Positions 7,263 through 15,578 of a stretch of DNA of 64,000 nt are shown piece after piece. Location of the stretch: the NCBI RefSeq assembly GCF_900143205.1, contig NZ_FRDH01000003.1, positions 124,001 through 188,000 of the forward strand, written 5' to 3'. The translations under genes were made by a program, and so were the position numbers. Below the pieces are notes generated by a model. That model saw only the letters and a list, made by a program, of their open reading frames with translations. It ran no database searches and was not told the DNA's origin. This DNA is from Butyrivibrio hungatei DSM 14810 (GTDB lineage Bacteria > Bacillota > Clostridia > Lachnospirales > Lachnospiraceae). Numbering within the stretch: the first letter of the stretch is position 1; the number at the start of each line of letters is the position of its first letter.

Positions 7263-8600
7263 ATGAACACTCAAAAACATTTAACCTTATCTAACAGAAC
7301 TTTTATTGAACAAGAATTATTGCAAGGTTCATCATTCAAAAGCATAGGAACTGCTCTTGGAAAGGATCCAACAACAATATCAAAAGAAGTAAAAAAACAC
7401 AGAAAGTTTATAAGCAAACGTCATAACGCGTTTTACCACTGTTTGAGTTGCACCAATTGGAGTATTTGTTCCATTAAGGGTGGCGACAGAGCTACCTCAA
7501 GATGCATAAGGACACGCACTTGTAATCGATTATGTAAACATTGTTATAGGTCTTATTCCTCTTGGGCATGCGACCTATATAAACCTCATAACTGTGATCG
7601 CCCTCATCGCGCTCCTTATGTATGCAATGATTGTGAAAAAGCAACAAAATGCAACATTGACCATTTTCTCTATGATGCTAAGCACGCTCAAGCAGAATAT
7701 GAAAAAGTTCTAGTAAGTTCTCGTCAAGGCATTAACATGACACCTGAGGAGTTAAGGCAGCTTAACGACCTTATCTCTCCATTAGTGTTGCAGGGTCAGC
7801 CATTAAGTCATATCTTTGCCGTACATGCAAATGAGATTCCTGTATGTAGACGAACACTATATAACTACTTTGATCAATGCGTATTCAAAGCTCGTAACAT
7901 AGACCTCCCTAGACGTGTCCGCTATAAGAAACGAAAAAAGCGTTCTGAACCTAGAGTCAAAAACATAAAACAAGTCTACAGAAATAAACGTACTTACGTA
8001 GACTTCGAACGTTTTATGGCTGCGCATCCTGACTATGATGTAGTGGAAATGGATACCGTTAAAGGAAGTCGTACTGCAGGCAAATGTTTATTAACACTTC
8101 TTTTTAGAAGTTGCAGTTTTATGATTATAATTCTCCTTCCTGACTGCACTCAGATGAGCGTCGTTAATGCAATCAATTCGTTATGTGACACCATCGGAAT
8201 AAGGACGTTTAAAAAATACTTTCCTGTCATCCTTACTGACAACGGCTCTGAATTCAAAAATCCATGGGATATAGAAAAAGCTGAAACCGGAACACAACGG
8301 ACATATGTATTTTACTGCGATCCATATGTTTCTAATCAAAAGGGACGCATAGAAAAGAATCACGAATACATAAGATATGTGATACCGAAAGGTCGTAGCA
8401 TGTTCAAATACACACAAGAAGACATAAATCTTATGGCAAGTCATATAAACTCAACAGCCAGGGATAGTCTGAATGGCGCCACGCCTTTTAATCTAGCAGA
8501 ACTGTTATTAGACAAAAAGATACCGATCTTAACAGGACAGCATAAAGTCTCCCCAGACGAAGTCTTGTTAAAACCGGCACTCATTGAACATCGCGACTGA
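7263..8600 (+). CDS. IS30 family transposase
   Basis: The 445-residue protein starts with a helix-turn-helix region (KSIGTALGKDPTTISKEV, about 26-43), followed by a Cys-rich segment at 60-130. It then has a DDE integrase core with Asp264 (VVEMDTVKG), Asp326 (LTDNGSEF) and Glu364 (NQKGRIEKNHEYIR), the usual IS30 spacing. The frame is open and intact, so it may be active. AAGGATAACG precedes the ATG. It is the only plus-strand gene besides rpsT. Confidence 0.95.
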   Translation: MNTQKHLTLSNRTFIEQELLQGSSFKSIGTALGKDPTTISKEVKKHRKFISKRHNAFYHCLSCTNWSICSIKGGDRATSRCIRTRTCNRLCKHCYRSYSSWACDLYKPHNCDRPHRAPYVCNDCEKATKCNIDHFLYDAKHAQAEYEKVLVSSRQGINMTPEELRQLNDLISPLVLQGQPLSHIFAVHANEIPVCRRTLYNYFDQCVFKARNIDLPRRVRYKKRKKRSEPRVKNIKQVYRNKRTYVDFERFMAAHPDYDVVEMDTVKGSRTAGKCLLTLLFRSCSFMIIILLPDCTQMSVVNAINSLCDTIGIRTFKKYFPVILTDNGSEFKNPWDIEKAETGTQRTYVFYCDPYVSNQKGRIEKNHEYIRYVIPKGRSMFKYTQEDINLMASHINSTARDSLNGATPFNLAELLLDKKIPILTGQHKVSPDEVLLKPALIEHRD

Positions 8601-8623
8601 TTAGTCACTAAACAAATTTAGAG

Positions 8624-8825
8624 CAGACAGATAACCATCCATATCATTTTTATACTATTGATGGGTGGAATTTATTTTTTCTCAAGCTGCTCCAGCCATC
8701 TGTTTGCTATGCAAACAAACAGAATTGGTACACCGATTTTAGCACGTTTTTAGAGGGTATCAAAGTACCTTTTCACCCAAAAAAGTCCTAAAATCGAAAA
8801 ATATGAAGAATTATAAAACAAAAGT
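8624..8825. other. Non-coding 3' tail of the IS element with several inverted repeats
   Basis: Between the transposase stop and the right end are: the inner repeat CAGACAGATAACC (8624-8636); a short hairpin GTTTGC-TAT-GCAAAC (8702-8716); and the inverted pair CGATTTTAG (8734-8742) / CTAAAATCG (8788-8796). The string GTGGAATTTA occurs at about 8665 and again at the right end, and also near 7193 on the left. No ORF is credible here. Confidence 0.55.
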
Positions 8826-8865
8826 GGAATTTACTTTTTCATTTGACCCAACACACTTTTCAAGA

Positions 8866-8896
8866 ATGAGCCATAGGAACGGAGATTATGGCTCAT
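8866..8896 (-). repeat. 31-bp palindromic element, copy 1
   Basis: On the minus strand it reads ATGAGCCATA, the loop ATCTCCGTTC, then CTATGGCTCAT. It differs from copy 2 at one loop base and at one base pair of the stem, where A-T replaces C-G. It lies just past the right-hand copy of the IS direct repeat. A partial related hairpin (AATGAGAGGGATGGCTCATT) follows at about 8905-8924. Confidence 0.75.
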
Positions 8897-9016
8897 AAGT
8901 CCTAAGAATGAGAGGGATGGCTCATTTTTTCACTTGCGCTATGATGCAGTCCCTTTGCATATATTACCTGCTTCATTGCCTTATGTTTGACAATCCTTAT
9001 TCTGTGTTTTTTATGG

Positions 9017-9410
9017 GGATATTACTGCGAGCTATGTGGTAATACCATTTTCATGTTTTTTATTTGTTTTGTATCACCATGGTCTATTCGGATAATACCA
9101 TTTTCAATTTTTTCCGATCTGTGGTATCATCACAACCTATTCCACTAATACCATTTTCAAGCTTTTTATTTGCTTGGTATTACTGCGCTCTATTCGGATA
9201 ATACCATTTCCAAATTTTAAATATCTTTGGTATCACCGCAATCTACTCCAGTAATACCATTTTCATGTTTTTCCGTTCTTTAGTATCATCACAGTCTATC
9301 CCACTAATACCATTTTCAAATTATATACTTGTTTGGTATCATCGCGGTCCACTCCAGTAATACCATCTTCAAATTATAAATTTCTTTGGTATCACCACGC
9401 TCCTATCCCT
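9017..9410. repeat. Tandem array of seven 53-bp units plus one decayed unit (array 2)
   Basis: Units start exactly every 53 bp at 9040, 9093, 9146, 9199, 9252, 9305 and 9358, with a degraded unit before them. Each starts TAATACCATTTTCA and carries TGGTATCA or TGGTATTA from unit position 30, so the arms form an inverted repeat with a 29-bp offset. The AT-rich centre and the segment after the right arm vary and fall into three recurring types. No ORF runs through the array. Confidence 0.9.
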
Positions 9411-9420
9411 ACAATCCAAT

Positions 9421-9450
9421 AAAATAAAGGGTGGCATCTTCATGCCACCC
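9421..9450 (-). terminator. Rho-independent terminator
   Basis: A perfect 8-bp GC-rich stem GGGTGGCA / TGCCACCC with a 6-nt loop (9429-9450) is followed on the minus strand by CTTTATTTT. It would end leftward transcription from the methyltransferase remnant and the HAD genes beyond. Confidence 0.8.
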
Positions 9451-9535
9451 TCATCAATCCTCTTGTTCCCTGCTAATCCCTGCAGTCCAAGAAAGGCTTT
9501 CATCATATTTCTCTGCCATGAAAGCAAACCAAGAA

Positions 9536-9742
9536 TTACTTCTCTTTCTTAGCAACAATAAGGTATCTGTGAATAGTTCCCTCTACAACTCCGTTCTTAT
9601 CTATTTCTTCCTGCATCTTAAGAAGGTTATCAAAGCACTTATCTACTGAAAAACCTGGGAATTCCCATTCAATGATATGTGCAAACCATACGTTTATTCT
9701 ATCAGCGTTCATGTCTAATCTCTTAGTAGTCTTGTATCGAAA
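9536..9742 (-). pseudogene. SAM-dependent methyltransferase, C-terminal remnant
   Basis: The minus strand encodes RYKTTKRLDMNADRINVWF, then HIIEWEFPGFSVDKC and HRYLIVAKKEK, which look like the last two beta strands of a class I methyltransferase. The fragment starts directly at the 31-bp palindrome (copy 2), with no room for the SAM-binding half. An internal ATG at 9712 gives a 58-residue ORF but no complete fold. I infer a deletion or rearrangement at the palindrome. The family call rests on a short stretch and is tentative. Confidence 0.55.
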
Positions 9743-9773
9743 ATGAGCCCTAATCTCCGTCCCTAGGGCTCAT
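9743..9773 (+). repeat. 31-bp palindromic element, copy 2
   Basis: It reads ATGAGCCCTA, loop ATCTCCGTCC, CTAGGGCTCAT. The stop codon of the adjacent HAD gene (TGA, 9770-9772) is provided by the element itself. The palindrome has Ts beyond it on the plus strand (CATTTT), so it may also act as a terminator. Confidence 0.8.
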
Positions 9774-10369
9774 TTTCGGACCTGTTCTTGTATGTATTTC
9801 CAGTCTACGCAGCGAGTGAAGTTATCCCCTGGAAGTTCTGCATCCCTATTCCAAGGCCTGTCAAAGACCATGACCTTCAGGTCAGGAAGATGATCAAAGA
9901 ACTTGAAAGCCATTGGAGAATCCTCTACTGCATAGTCAAATTTCATCTTGTAGTAATCATCTAACGTCAGGTTAAACTTACTATTCTTGATAAAAGAGTC
10001 TCTTCCGTATTTATCAAGAGAATACAGAGTCACTCTCTTTAGATTGTGCTCATCAAGCCACTGTCTAGAAGCATCATAGGCACTAAATGGACGCCCGGTT
10101 ATGATATAAACTTCATGTCCAGCATCTATCCACTCATTTATTGTTTCAGAAGCCCCTGGCGTCTCTTTATAGGATAAAAGAACTTCTGGCTTATGACCTT
10201 CAAGCATTAACTTTTCATATTCTTCGTCATTAAGGTCAAAAGACTTCTGAAGGTTAAAGAACCTAACCTTTTCATATGGAACATCCCTATTAAACAGTTC
10301 TTTTGCTATTACTGTAAATGATTTAGCTGTCTCGCAAAGACAGTCATCAAAATCAACGTAAAATTTCAT
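9770..10369 (-). CDS. HAD-superfamily hydrolase resembling 5'(3')-deoxyribonucleotidase
   Basis: This 199-residue protein has HAD motif I as YVDFDDCLCE (nucleophile Asp7, general acid Asp9), motif II IITGR and motif IV VEDSP. The length and the DFDD start resemble the cytosolic deoxyribonucleotidase branch (NT5C-like), acting on nucleoside monophosphates; that assignment is tentative. GGGGATAGAA lies before the ATG. The stop codon falls within a repeated palindrome. Confidence 0.78.
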   Translation of the reverse strand: MKFYVDFDDCLCETAKSFTVIAKELFNRDVPYEKVRFFNLQKSFDLNDEEYEKLMLEGHKPEVLLSYKETPGASETINEWIDAGHEVYIITGRPFSAYDASRQWLDEHNLKRVTLYSLDKYGRDSFIKNSKFNLTLDDYYKMKFDYAVEDSPMAFKFFDHLPDLKVMVFDRPWNRDAELPGDNFTRCVDWKYIQEQVRK

Positions 10370-10425
10370 TTCTATCCCCTTTTTCTTATGCTATAAGTAC
10401 CTTGACACCTTCTGTCCACTTTTCC

Positions 10426-11079
10426 CTATACTATAAGTGCCTTAACATCTTCTGGCTTCTTAGCAAGATATACAGCTCCCGCATTAGTCAGCTCTTTTTC
10501 ATCGCCATAACCATAGAGAACACCTATAGAATCAATTCCCAGCTCCTTTGCCGCCAAAATATCATTTTCTCTATCACCGACCATTACTACGGTTGAAAGA
10601 TCAGTAACGCTGCACTCTTTGAGGGCGTATCTGATGACATCGATCTTTTCAGGTATAAGTTCATCGTCAGAAGTTGCCACAAAGTCAAAGTACTTCTTAA
10701 GTCCAAAGTGCTCTAACACCTTATTCGTTCCAAAGGCATTCTTGGAAGTTGCAACAACGAGCTTCTTGCCTTCTTTCTTTAGATCTGCAAGAAGCTTTTC
10801 AATACCGGGATAAACCGTGTTTTCAAGTAAGCCGCCCTTGTTGTGGTAATAGTCTCTATATATTTTTATTGCTTTATCTGTATCTTCAGGGGAATATCCA
10901 AGGATCGCGCCAAAAGAGTGCTTAAGTGGTGGTCCTACAAATCTTTTAAGTAACTCTCTATCAGGGGCCTCACCGCCCATCTCCTTTATGGCATAGGCAA
11001 AGCCGTTTAATATACCAGGTCCTGAATCTGTAAGTGTTCCATCCAGATCAAAAAAGACATAGTCATAGATTTTTTTCAT
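10426..11079 (-). CDS. HAD-family hydrolase, phosphoglycolate-phosphatase-like
   Basis: This 217-residue HAD subfamily IA phosphatase has motif I FFDLDGTLTDS, motif II VVATSKN, Lys in PEKIDVI and motif IV VMVGDREND. It resembles phosphoglycolate or pyrimidine 5'-nucleotidase enzymes. I chose ATG 11079 because GGAGGGAGTGT sits upstream; an ATG at 11121 has no such site. An extended -10 (TGTTATACT) lies about 30 bp upstream at 11110-11118. Confidence 0.85.
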   Translation of the reverse strand: MKKIYDYVFFDLDGTLTDSGPGILNGFAYAIKEMGGEAPDRELLKRFVGPPLKHSFGAILGYSPEDTDKAIKIYRDYYHNKGGLLENTVYPGIEKLLADLKKEGKKLVVATSKNAFGTNKVLEHFGLKKYFDFVATSDDELIPEKIDVIRYALKECSVTDLSTVVMVGDRENDILAAKELGIDSIGVLYGYGDEKELTNAGAVYLAKKPEDVKALIV

Positions 11080-11109
11080 ACACTCCCTCCGAGTTAGCCA
11101 ATTTATAAC

Positions 11110-11118
11110 AGTATAACA
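11110..11118 (-). promoter_or_regulatory. Extended -10 element for the HAD gene
   Basis: The minus strand reads TGTTATACT, a good extended -10. The same 9-mer occurs before scfA and lepA. The -35 is not clear. Confidence 0.45.
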
Positions 11119-11123
11119 CACTA

Positions 11124-11163
11124 AAGTTAAAAAGCAGGTCCTAAATTCAATTAGGACCTGCTT
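11124..11163 (-). terminator. Rho-independent terminator
   Basis: A perfect 13-bp stem AAGCAGGTCCTAA / TTAGGACCTGCTT (11132-11144 and 11151-11163) is followed by CTTTTTAAC on the minus strand. It ends the transcript of the downstream-most gene of the rsgA block, a histidine phosphatase. Confidence 0.8.
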
Positions 11164-11182
11164 CTACATTCATTAGCTTACA

Positions 11183-11213
11183 ATGAGCCACAAACCCCGT
11201 CCCTATGGCTCAC
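11183..11213 (+). repeat. 31-bp palindromic element, copy 3
   Basis: It reads ATGAGCCACA, loop AACCCCGTCC, CTATGGCTCAC. It has the same 31-bp length and CCGTCCCTA core as copies 1 and 2, though the inner stem is weaker. The TGA stop of the adjacent phosphatase gene is at 11210-11212, the same element position used by the HAD gene at copy 2. Confidence 0.7.
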
Positions 11214-11791
11214 TTTATGTCTTCAATCAGTTTGTGCTTGCCATCAACTGACTCATACACAAATACTTCGCAGTTTTTGGGTCTTGGACGCCATATAAAA
11301 CCTTTTTTAGAATCCTCCAGATAACCGCGGATCACTCTTATGATTCCTCCGTGGCACACCAGAAGCACATTTTCATACTTTTGCTTTTCAAGCTCAGAGA
11401 GAAATGAACCAATCCTGGCAACCATAGAAGGAATATCTTCTACGCCATTTTTCTTTGGGCATGGAAAGATTTCTGGAAATCCCCAATAAAGAAACATCGG
11501 TATGCTTACTTTAAAGTAACCAACACCCTCAAAATCACCGAAGGCTGCCTCGATTATTCTTTCATCCTTAACAACTTCATCTTCTGGAACTCCAGAAATA
11601 AGTGAAGCTGTAGTAACTGCTCTTCCAAGTGTTGAAGCAAATACCTTATCAAACTTAACACCTGCTAATTTTTCTCCTACGGCTCTAGCCTGGCTCTTTC
11701 CTTTTTCATTAAGAGGAATATCTATTTGGCCCTGCATGAGCTTTGCCGCATTATAATCTGTCTGTCCATGTCTGGTTACATATATCTTCAT
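11210..11791 (-). CDS. Histidine phosphatase family protein
   Basis: This 193-residue protein has the RHG signature (MKIYVTRHGQTDYN), FASTLGRAVTTA, IIEAAFGDFEG and a second histidine in LLVCHGGIIR. It belongs to the phosphoglycerate-mutase-like superfamily; the substrate is unknown. GGAGTAATCCT precedes the ATG. It follows rsgA by 22 bp and is probably the last gene of that operon, occupying the place where rpe often lies in other Firmicutes. Confidence 0.88.
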   Translation of the reverse strand: MKIYVTRHGQTDYNAAKLMQGQIDIPLNEKGKSQARAVGEKLAGVKFDKVFASTLGRAVTTASLISGVPEDEVVKDERIIEAAFGDFEGVGYFKVSIPMFLYWGFPEIFPCPKKNGVEDIPSMVARIGSFLSELEKQKYENVLLVCHGGIIRVIRGYLEDSKKGFIWRPRPKNCEVFVYESVDGKHKLIEDIK

Positions 11792-11813
11792 AGGATTACT
11801 CCGTCACTTCAGT

Positions 11814-12731
11814 TTATCTTTTAGGCTTCTTGGTATAAACAGGTCTCATGTTCCTAAGTTCTTCGTATAAAAGCTTGTAGTTATCGTAACGTACTTTAGA
11901 AATAAGACCTTTTTCAAGAGCATTCTTAATGCCGCAGTCTGGCTCTGCAATATGAGAACAGCCGCCAAATCTACACTCCGGTTCATAATCTTCAAATTCT
12001 GGATAATACTGCATAAGAGTATCAACTGATACATCCCTAAGCTCAAGAGATGTAAAACCAGGAGTATCGATGATAAAGGTATCAAAGCCTTCATCCGATA
12101 GCTCTTTTACGAAAAAGAGCTCTGAATGCCTTGTGGTATTCTTGCCCCTTTCTATCTTGCGGCTAAGCTCTCCTATCTGCATATCTGCATCAGGAACAAG
12201 CTTATTTAAAAGAGATGACTTGCCAACACCGCTTGGACCTGCAAGAGTTGTAGTCTTACCCTTTAATAGTGCCTTAAGCTCATCAAGACCTTTATCCTCT
12301 TTGACGCTTATGAAAAGAACCTTGTATCCACAATTCTCATAACTCTCTGTGAGTTTCTGCTTCTCTTCCTCGGATGCTATGTCCTGTTTATTAAAGCAGA
12401 TGATAACAGGAAGATTCTGCTGCCTCATCATGATAAGGAACCTGTCCAAAAGATTGTAATTTGGATCTGGCTTGACAATGGCAAACAAAATAACCGCCTG
12501 ATCCACATTGGCAACAGGCGGTCTTAGTAACTGAGCTCTTCTAGGTAGGATCCTGATGATATTACCTATCTGTTTTTCTTCATCAATGATGTCTATTTCA
12601 ACATCATCTCCTACCATAGGTTTAATATTATCTTTTCTAAAGATGCCTTTTGCCTTACATTCATAGATTTTCTCATCGGAGGTTTCTATGTAGTAAAACC
12701 CGGCAATTCCCTTTAATATCTTTCCCTGCAT
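11814..12731 (-). CDS. rsgA: Ribosome small-subunit-dependent GTPase A
   Basis: This late 30S assembly GTPase is 305 residues long with the circularly permuted order expected. It has an N-terminal OB-fold, G4 as FNKQD, then G1 GPSGVGKSSLLN, G3 DTPGF, and a C-terminal zinc motif C-R-F-G-G-C-S-H...C. It releases maturation factors such as RbfA from the 30S particle. It sits 7 bp after the PASTA kinase gene, a conserved pairing. Confidence 0.96.
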   Translation of the reverse strand: MQGKILKGIAGFYYIETSDEKIYECKAKGIFRKDNIKPMVGDDVEIDIIDEEKQIGNIIRILPRRAQLLRPPVANVDQAVILFAIVKPDPNYNLLDRFLIMMRQQNLPVIICFNKQDIASEEEKQKLTESYENCGYKVLFISVKEDKGLDELKALLKGKTTTLAGPSGVGKSSLLNKLVPDADMQIGELSRKIERGKNTTRHSELFFVKELSDEGFDTFIIDTPGFTSLELRDVSVDTLMQYYPEFEDYEPECRFGGCSHIAEPDCGIKNALEKGLISKVRYDNYKLLYEELRNMRPVYTKKPKR

Positions 12732-12738
12732 TAAATGA

Positions 12739-14778
12739 TCAGTTCTCCTGATTAAATGTTACTGCTCTTGTAACTGTATACTCTACAGCCTGTCCTCCAG
12801 AAGTCTCACCAGTCTCAGGATTGGTGGTTGTAGGAGTTGTTGCAGTATAAACAAATGTTAATGTTCCTGTAGGAGAAGTAATTCCCTTGTATGTAGCCTG
12901 AACCGGGAAATCTGATGTTGTTGTGCTAAGAAGTGTTGTTCCATCAGATGTTACCAGGGTTACCTTAACAGGGATTCCAAAGGTGAAGTTTTCTCCTTCT
13001 GTTGGAGCTGTAATATCTGCTGAATAGCTATAAGTTACGCTGGCAGGTCCAATAGAAAGCTCCATATTGATAACAGTTCCCTCTGAAACAGACGTGCCAA
13101 CGGCAATACTCTGTGCACAGATAAGACCTGTAAGATTCGAATCCTCATTGTTGGTCTCAACAATTGTTCCAGCCACAAGGCCAGACTCTACAAGAGTGAT
13201 AACAGCATCCTCTGAAGTCATACCAATTATATTTGGAACAGTTACCTGTCCGTCTGCCTTAGCATTTGAAACCTCAGCAGAAGCTGAAGCTGTATAGTTA
13301 GATCCGTTACTGATGTAAACTGTGATCTTTGAACCACTAGCAGCTCTACTTCCTGCAGCAGGATTAGTAGATACTACTGTATCCTTAGCTGCTGTATTAG
13401 ATGTATCATCAGCTTTTTCTACTGCAAAACCTTTTTCGCTAAGAAGTGACTTAGCTTCTGCATATGTCTTACCAGTTACATTTGGAATCTCGATTCCATC
13501 TGCTGATTCCTCAGTAGTTAATGAAGAAGCTGCACTGGAAGCGTCTGCACTTGCATCAGAGGAACCAAATAATCCCATGCCTTTAGCAATAAGGATGATA
13601 ACGATAAATCCAATAAGTACAGCAGAAACAATAGCCATGACTATTGTCATCTTCTCGATCTTGGATGGTTCCTGTTTATTATCTTTAGATGATGAGCCTC
13701 TCCTTCTATTCTGCTCATAGTAGAAATCGTCATCATCGTCATATTCGTCGTAATCTCGTCTAGGTCTCTTATGATCTCTGTCATAATCATCATGTCTCTT
13801 GCCCTTATCGTAATCTCTTGAGAAATCACGATTAAGACGCATCTGCTCAGTATCAGACATCTTGCCTGTACCGCCCTTAACTGAGCTAAGTTCCTCATCA
13901 GAAGCTACTCTTGTAGCACCCTCTTCATCAGGATCAACAAGAGAAACGAAATCCTTATCAGGGGTGATAAGTGACTTCTTGAGGTCTGTGATAAGCTCGG
14001 CAGCACTCTGATATCTCCTGTCAGGACTCTTCTGACAGCACTTAAGCACGATCTTCTCAACACTGATAGGAATATCCTCGTTGTAATCCGAAGGAGTTGG
14101 AAGTTCTTCCTGAATATGCTTGATAGCAATAGCTACTGTTGTATCACCATTAAATGGCACTCTTCCAGTAAGCATCTCGAAAAGCGTAATACCAAGTGAA
14201 TAGATATCACTCTTGGCATCACTGTATCCACCTCTTGCCTGCTCTGGAGAAGTGTAATGCACAGATCCCATTACATTGGATGTGATAGTATTGCTGGTTG
14301 CAGCCTTGGCAATACCAAAGTCTGTTACCTTAACCTTACCATCCTTAGAGATCATAATATTCTGTGGCTTGATATCTCTGTGAATGATGTTGTTGTTATG
14401 AGCTGCCTCAAGTCCCATAGCTACCTGAATAGCTATGCTGACTGCCTCCTTAACAGAAAGACGTACCTTCTTCTCAATATATTTCTTGAGAGTGATACCA
14501 TCAACAAGCTCCATAACGATGTAGTTAACACCGTCTTCATCTCCTACATCATATACATTAACAATGTTTGGATGCATAAGTCCAGCTGTAGACTGGGCCT
14601 CAACTCGGAACTTAGAAACAAAATTCTCGTTCTCTGAGAATTCCTGTTTGAGTACCTTCACAGCAACAAGTCTATTAAGTTTATGATCTTTTGCTTTATA
14701 TACATCGGACATTCCGCCAGTGCCGATCTTCTCAAGCACTTCATAGCGATCGCCGATCACCATTCCTATCTTAATCAT
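12739..14778 (-). CDS. prkC: PASTA-domain Ser/Thr protein kinase
   Basis: This 679-residue membrane kinase senses cell-wall material. The kinase domain occupies about residues 10-275: glycine loop GTGGMSDVYKA, catalytic Lys41, HRDIKPQN (133-140) and DFG (153-155). A charged, Asp/Arg-rich juxtamembrane linker follows, then one membrane helix (IVMAIVSAVLIGFIVIILIA). Outside are two clear PASTA repeats (IPNVTGKTYAEAKSLL; VPNIIGMTSEDAVITL) and a Thr-rich beta-type tail. The ATG overlaps the phosphatase stop by 8 bp, indicating translational coupling. Two PASTA repeats are fewer than the three or more in many PrkC proteins. Confidence 0.95.
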   Translation of the reverse strand: MIKIGMVIGDRYEVLEKIGTGGMSDVYKAKDHKLNRLVAVKVLKQEFSENENFVSKFRVEAQSTAGLMHPNIVNVYDVGDEDGVNYIVMELVDGITLKKYIEKKVRLSVKEAVSIAIQVAMGLEAAHNNNIIHRDIKPQNIMISKDGKVKVTDFGIAKAATSNTITSNVMGSVHYTSPEQARGGYSDAKSDIYSLGITLFEMLTGRVPFNGDTTVAIAIKHIQEELPTPSDYNEDIPISVEKIVLKCCQKSPDRRYQSAAELITDLKKSLITPDKDFVSLVDPDEEGATRVASDEELSSVKGGTGKMSDTEQMRLNRDFSRDYDKGKRHDDYDRDHKRPRRDYDEYDDDDDFYYEQNRRRGSSSKDNKQEPSKIEKMTIVMAIVSAVLIGFIVIILIAKGMGLFGSSDASADASSAASSLTTEESADGIEIPNVTGKTYAEAKSLLSEKGFAVEKADDTSNTAAKDTVVSTNPAAGSRAASGSKITVYISNGSNYTASASAEVSNAKADGQVTVPNIIGMTSEDAVITLVESGLVAGTIVETNNEDSNLTGLICAQSIAVGTSVSEGTVINMELSIGPASVTYSYSADITAPTEGENFTFGIPVKVTLVTSDGTTLLSTTTSDFPVQATYKGITSPTGTLTFVYTATTPTTTNPETGETSGGQAVEYTVTRAVTFNQEN

Positions 14779-15532
14779 TCAGTCCTCCATCGTGTGTCAG
14801 TTCTTCTGCAAAGGGCTCTATCAGGATAACAGCTATATTATCCTTGCCTCCGTTGTTATTAGCTGCCACAACAAGTTTTTGGGCCTTCTCTATAATATCT
14901 TTCTGACCGCTTACTATCTCTCTGATCTCTTCATCTTCAAGCATATTGGTAAGTCCGTCAGAGCACATGAGAACAATGTCCCCACGTTTTAATTCCACGT
15001 TAAAAAAGTCGATGTCTACCGTATCTGTGGCACCGATTGCCCTGGTAATAATGTTCTTGTCAAGATGAGTTCTTGCAGTCTCTCTATCAATGCCGCCCAT
15101 CCTGACCATCTCCTCTACCAAAGAGTGATCTCTGGTAATCTGTGTTATCTTGTCATTTATGACATAGAGCCTGGAATCTCCGACATTTGCAACCTGCAAA
15201 AATCTTCCAAGCACTGTACATGCTACAACAGTGGTTCCCATTCCGAATAGGCTAGGGTTCTCTGAAGCCTTTTCTCTGAGTTTGCGGTTAGCGATCTTGA
15301 TAGAATTCTCAAGGATCTTAACAGGGCTTTGCTCAAAAGACTTTTCGATTTCCTCAACCATAGTATCTACTGTAAAGCGTGAAGCATAATCGCCGGCATT
15401 ATGACCGCCCATGCCATCAGCAACAATAAATACATTTGAAAGATTACCTATCTTTCTATCGGATGAAAAAACGTAATCTTGATTCAGTTTTCGTTTTTTA
15501 CCTATATCCGTTATAGAAAACGTTTTTAACAA
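14771..15532 (-). CDS. prpC: PP2C-family protein phosphatase (Stp/PrpC)
   Basis: This Mn2+/Mg2+-dependent Ser/Thr phosphatase opposes the neighbouring kinase. It has the PP2C motifs: NQDYVF, VADGMGGHNAG, GMGTTVV, VANVGDSRLYVI, CSDGLTNML and GGKDNIAVI. I place the start at TTG 15532, right after GGGAGG, giving about 253 residues. The longer ATG frame at 15628 would overlap rlmN and add residues that do not fit the family. It is translationally coupled to the kinase. Confidence 0.93.
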   Translation of the reverse strand: MLKTFSITDIGKKRKLNQDYVFSSDRKIGNLSNVFIVADGMGGHNAGDYASRFTVDTMVEEIEKSFEQSPVKILENSIKIANRKLREKASENPSLFGMGTTVVACTVLGRFLQVANVGDSRLYVINDKITQITRDHSLVEEMVRMGGIDRETARTHLDKNIITRAIGATDTVDIDFFNVELKRGDIVLMCSDGLTNMLEDEEIREIVSGQKDIIEKAQKLVVAANNNGGKDNIAVILIEPFAEELTHDGGLND

Positions 15533-15578
15533 ATCTTGCCTCCCGAGCAAACTCTTTTCATGCAAAAATAAGCAGGTA

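Larger units (their letters stand above)
7143..8848 (+). mobile_element. IS30-family insertion sequence, likely complete
   Basis: The element encloses one IS30-type transposase. Proposed ends are 23-bp imperfect inverted repeats at 7143-7165 and 8826-8848 that match at 17 of 23 positions and share the inner TAAATTCC. Immediately outside both ends is the same 11-mer CAACACACTTT (7132-7142 and 8849-8859), taken as the target duplication. A second, perfect 13-bp inverted repeat (GGTTATCTGTCTG) lies inside, at 7232-7244 and 8624-8636, and could be the true end of a shorter 1.4-kb element. Boundaries are therefore provisional. Confidence 0.65.

Noticed and set aside
9017..9410. CRISPR array
   Set aside because: The period is regular, but the variable segments are only about 15-20 bp, are similar between units and are split into two parts per unit. 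The repeats are not identical, and there are no cas genes.
9431..9649. 72-residue plus-strand ORF
   Set aside because: It runs across a terminator hairpin and is antisense to the methyltransferase remnant, and its product has no recognisable features.
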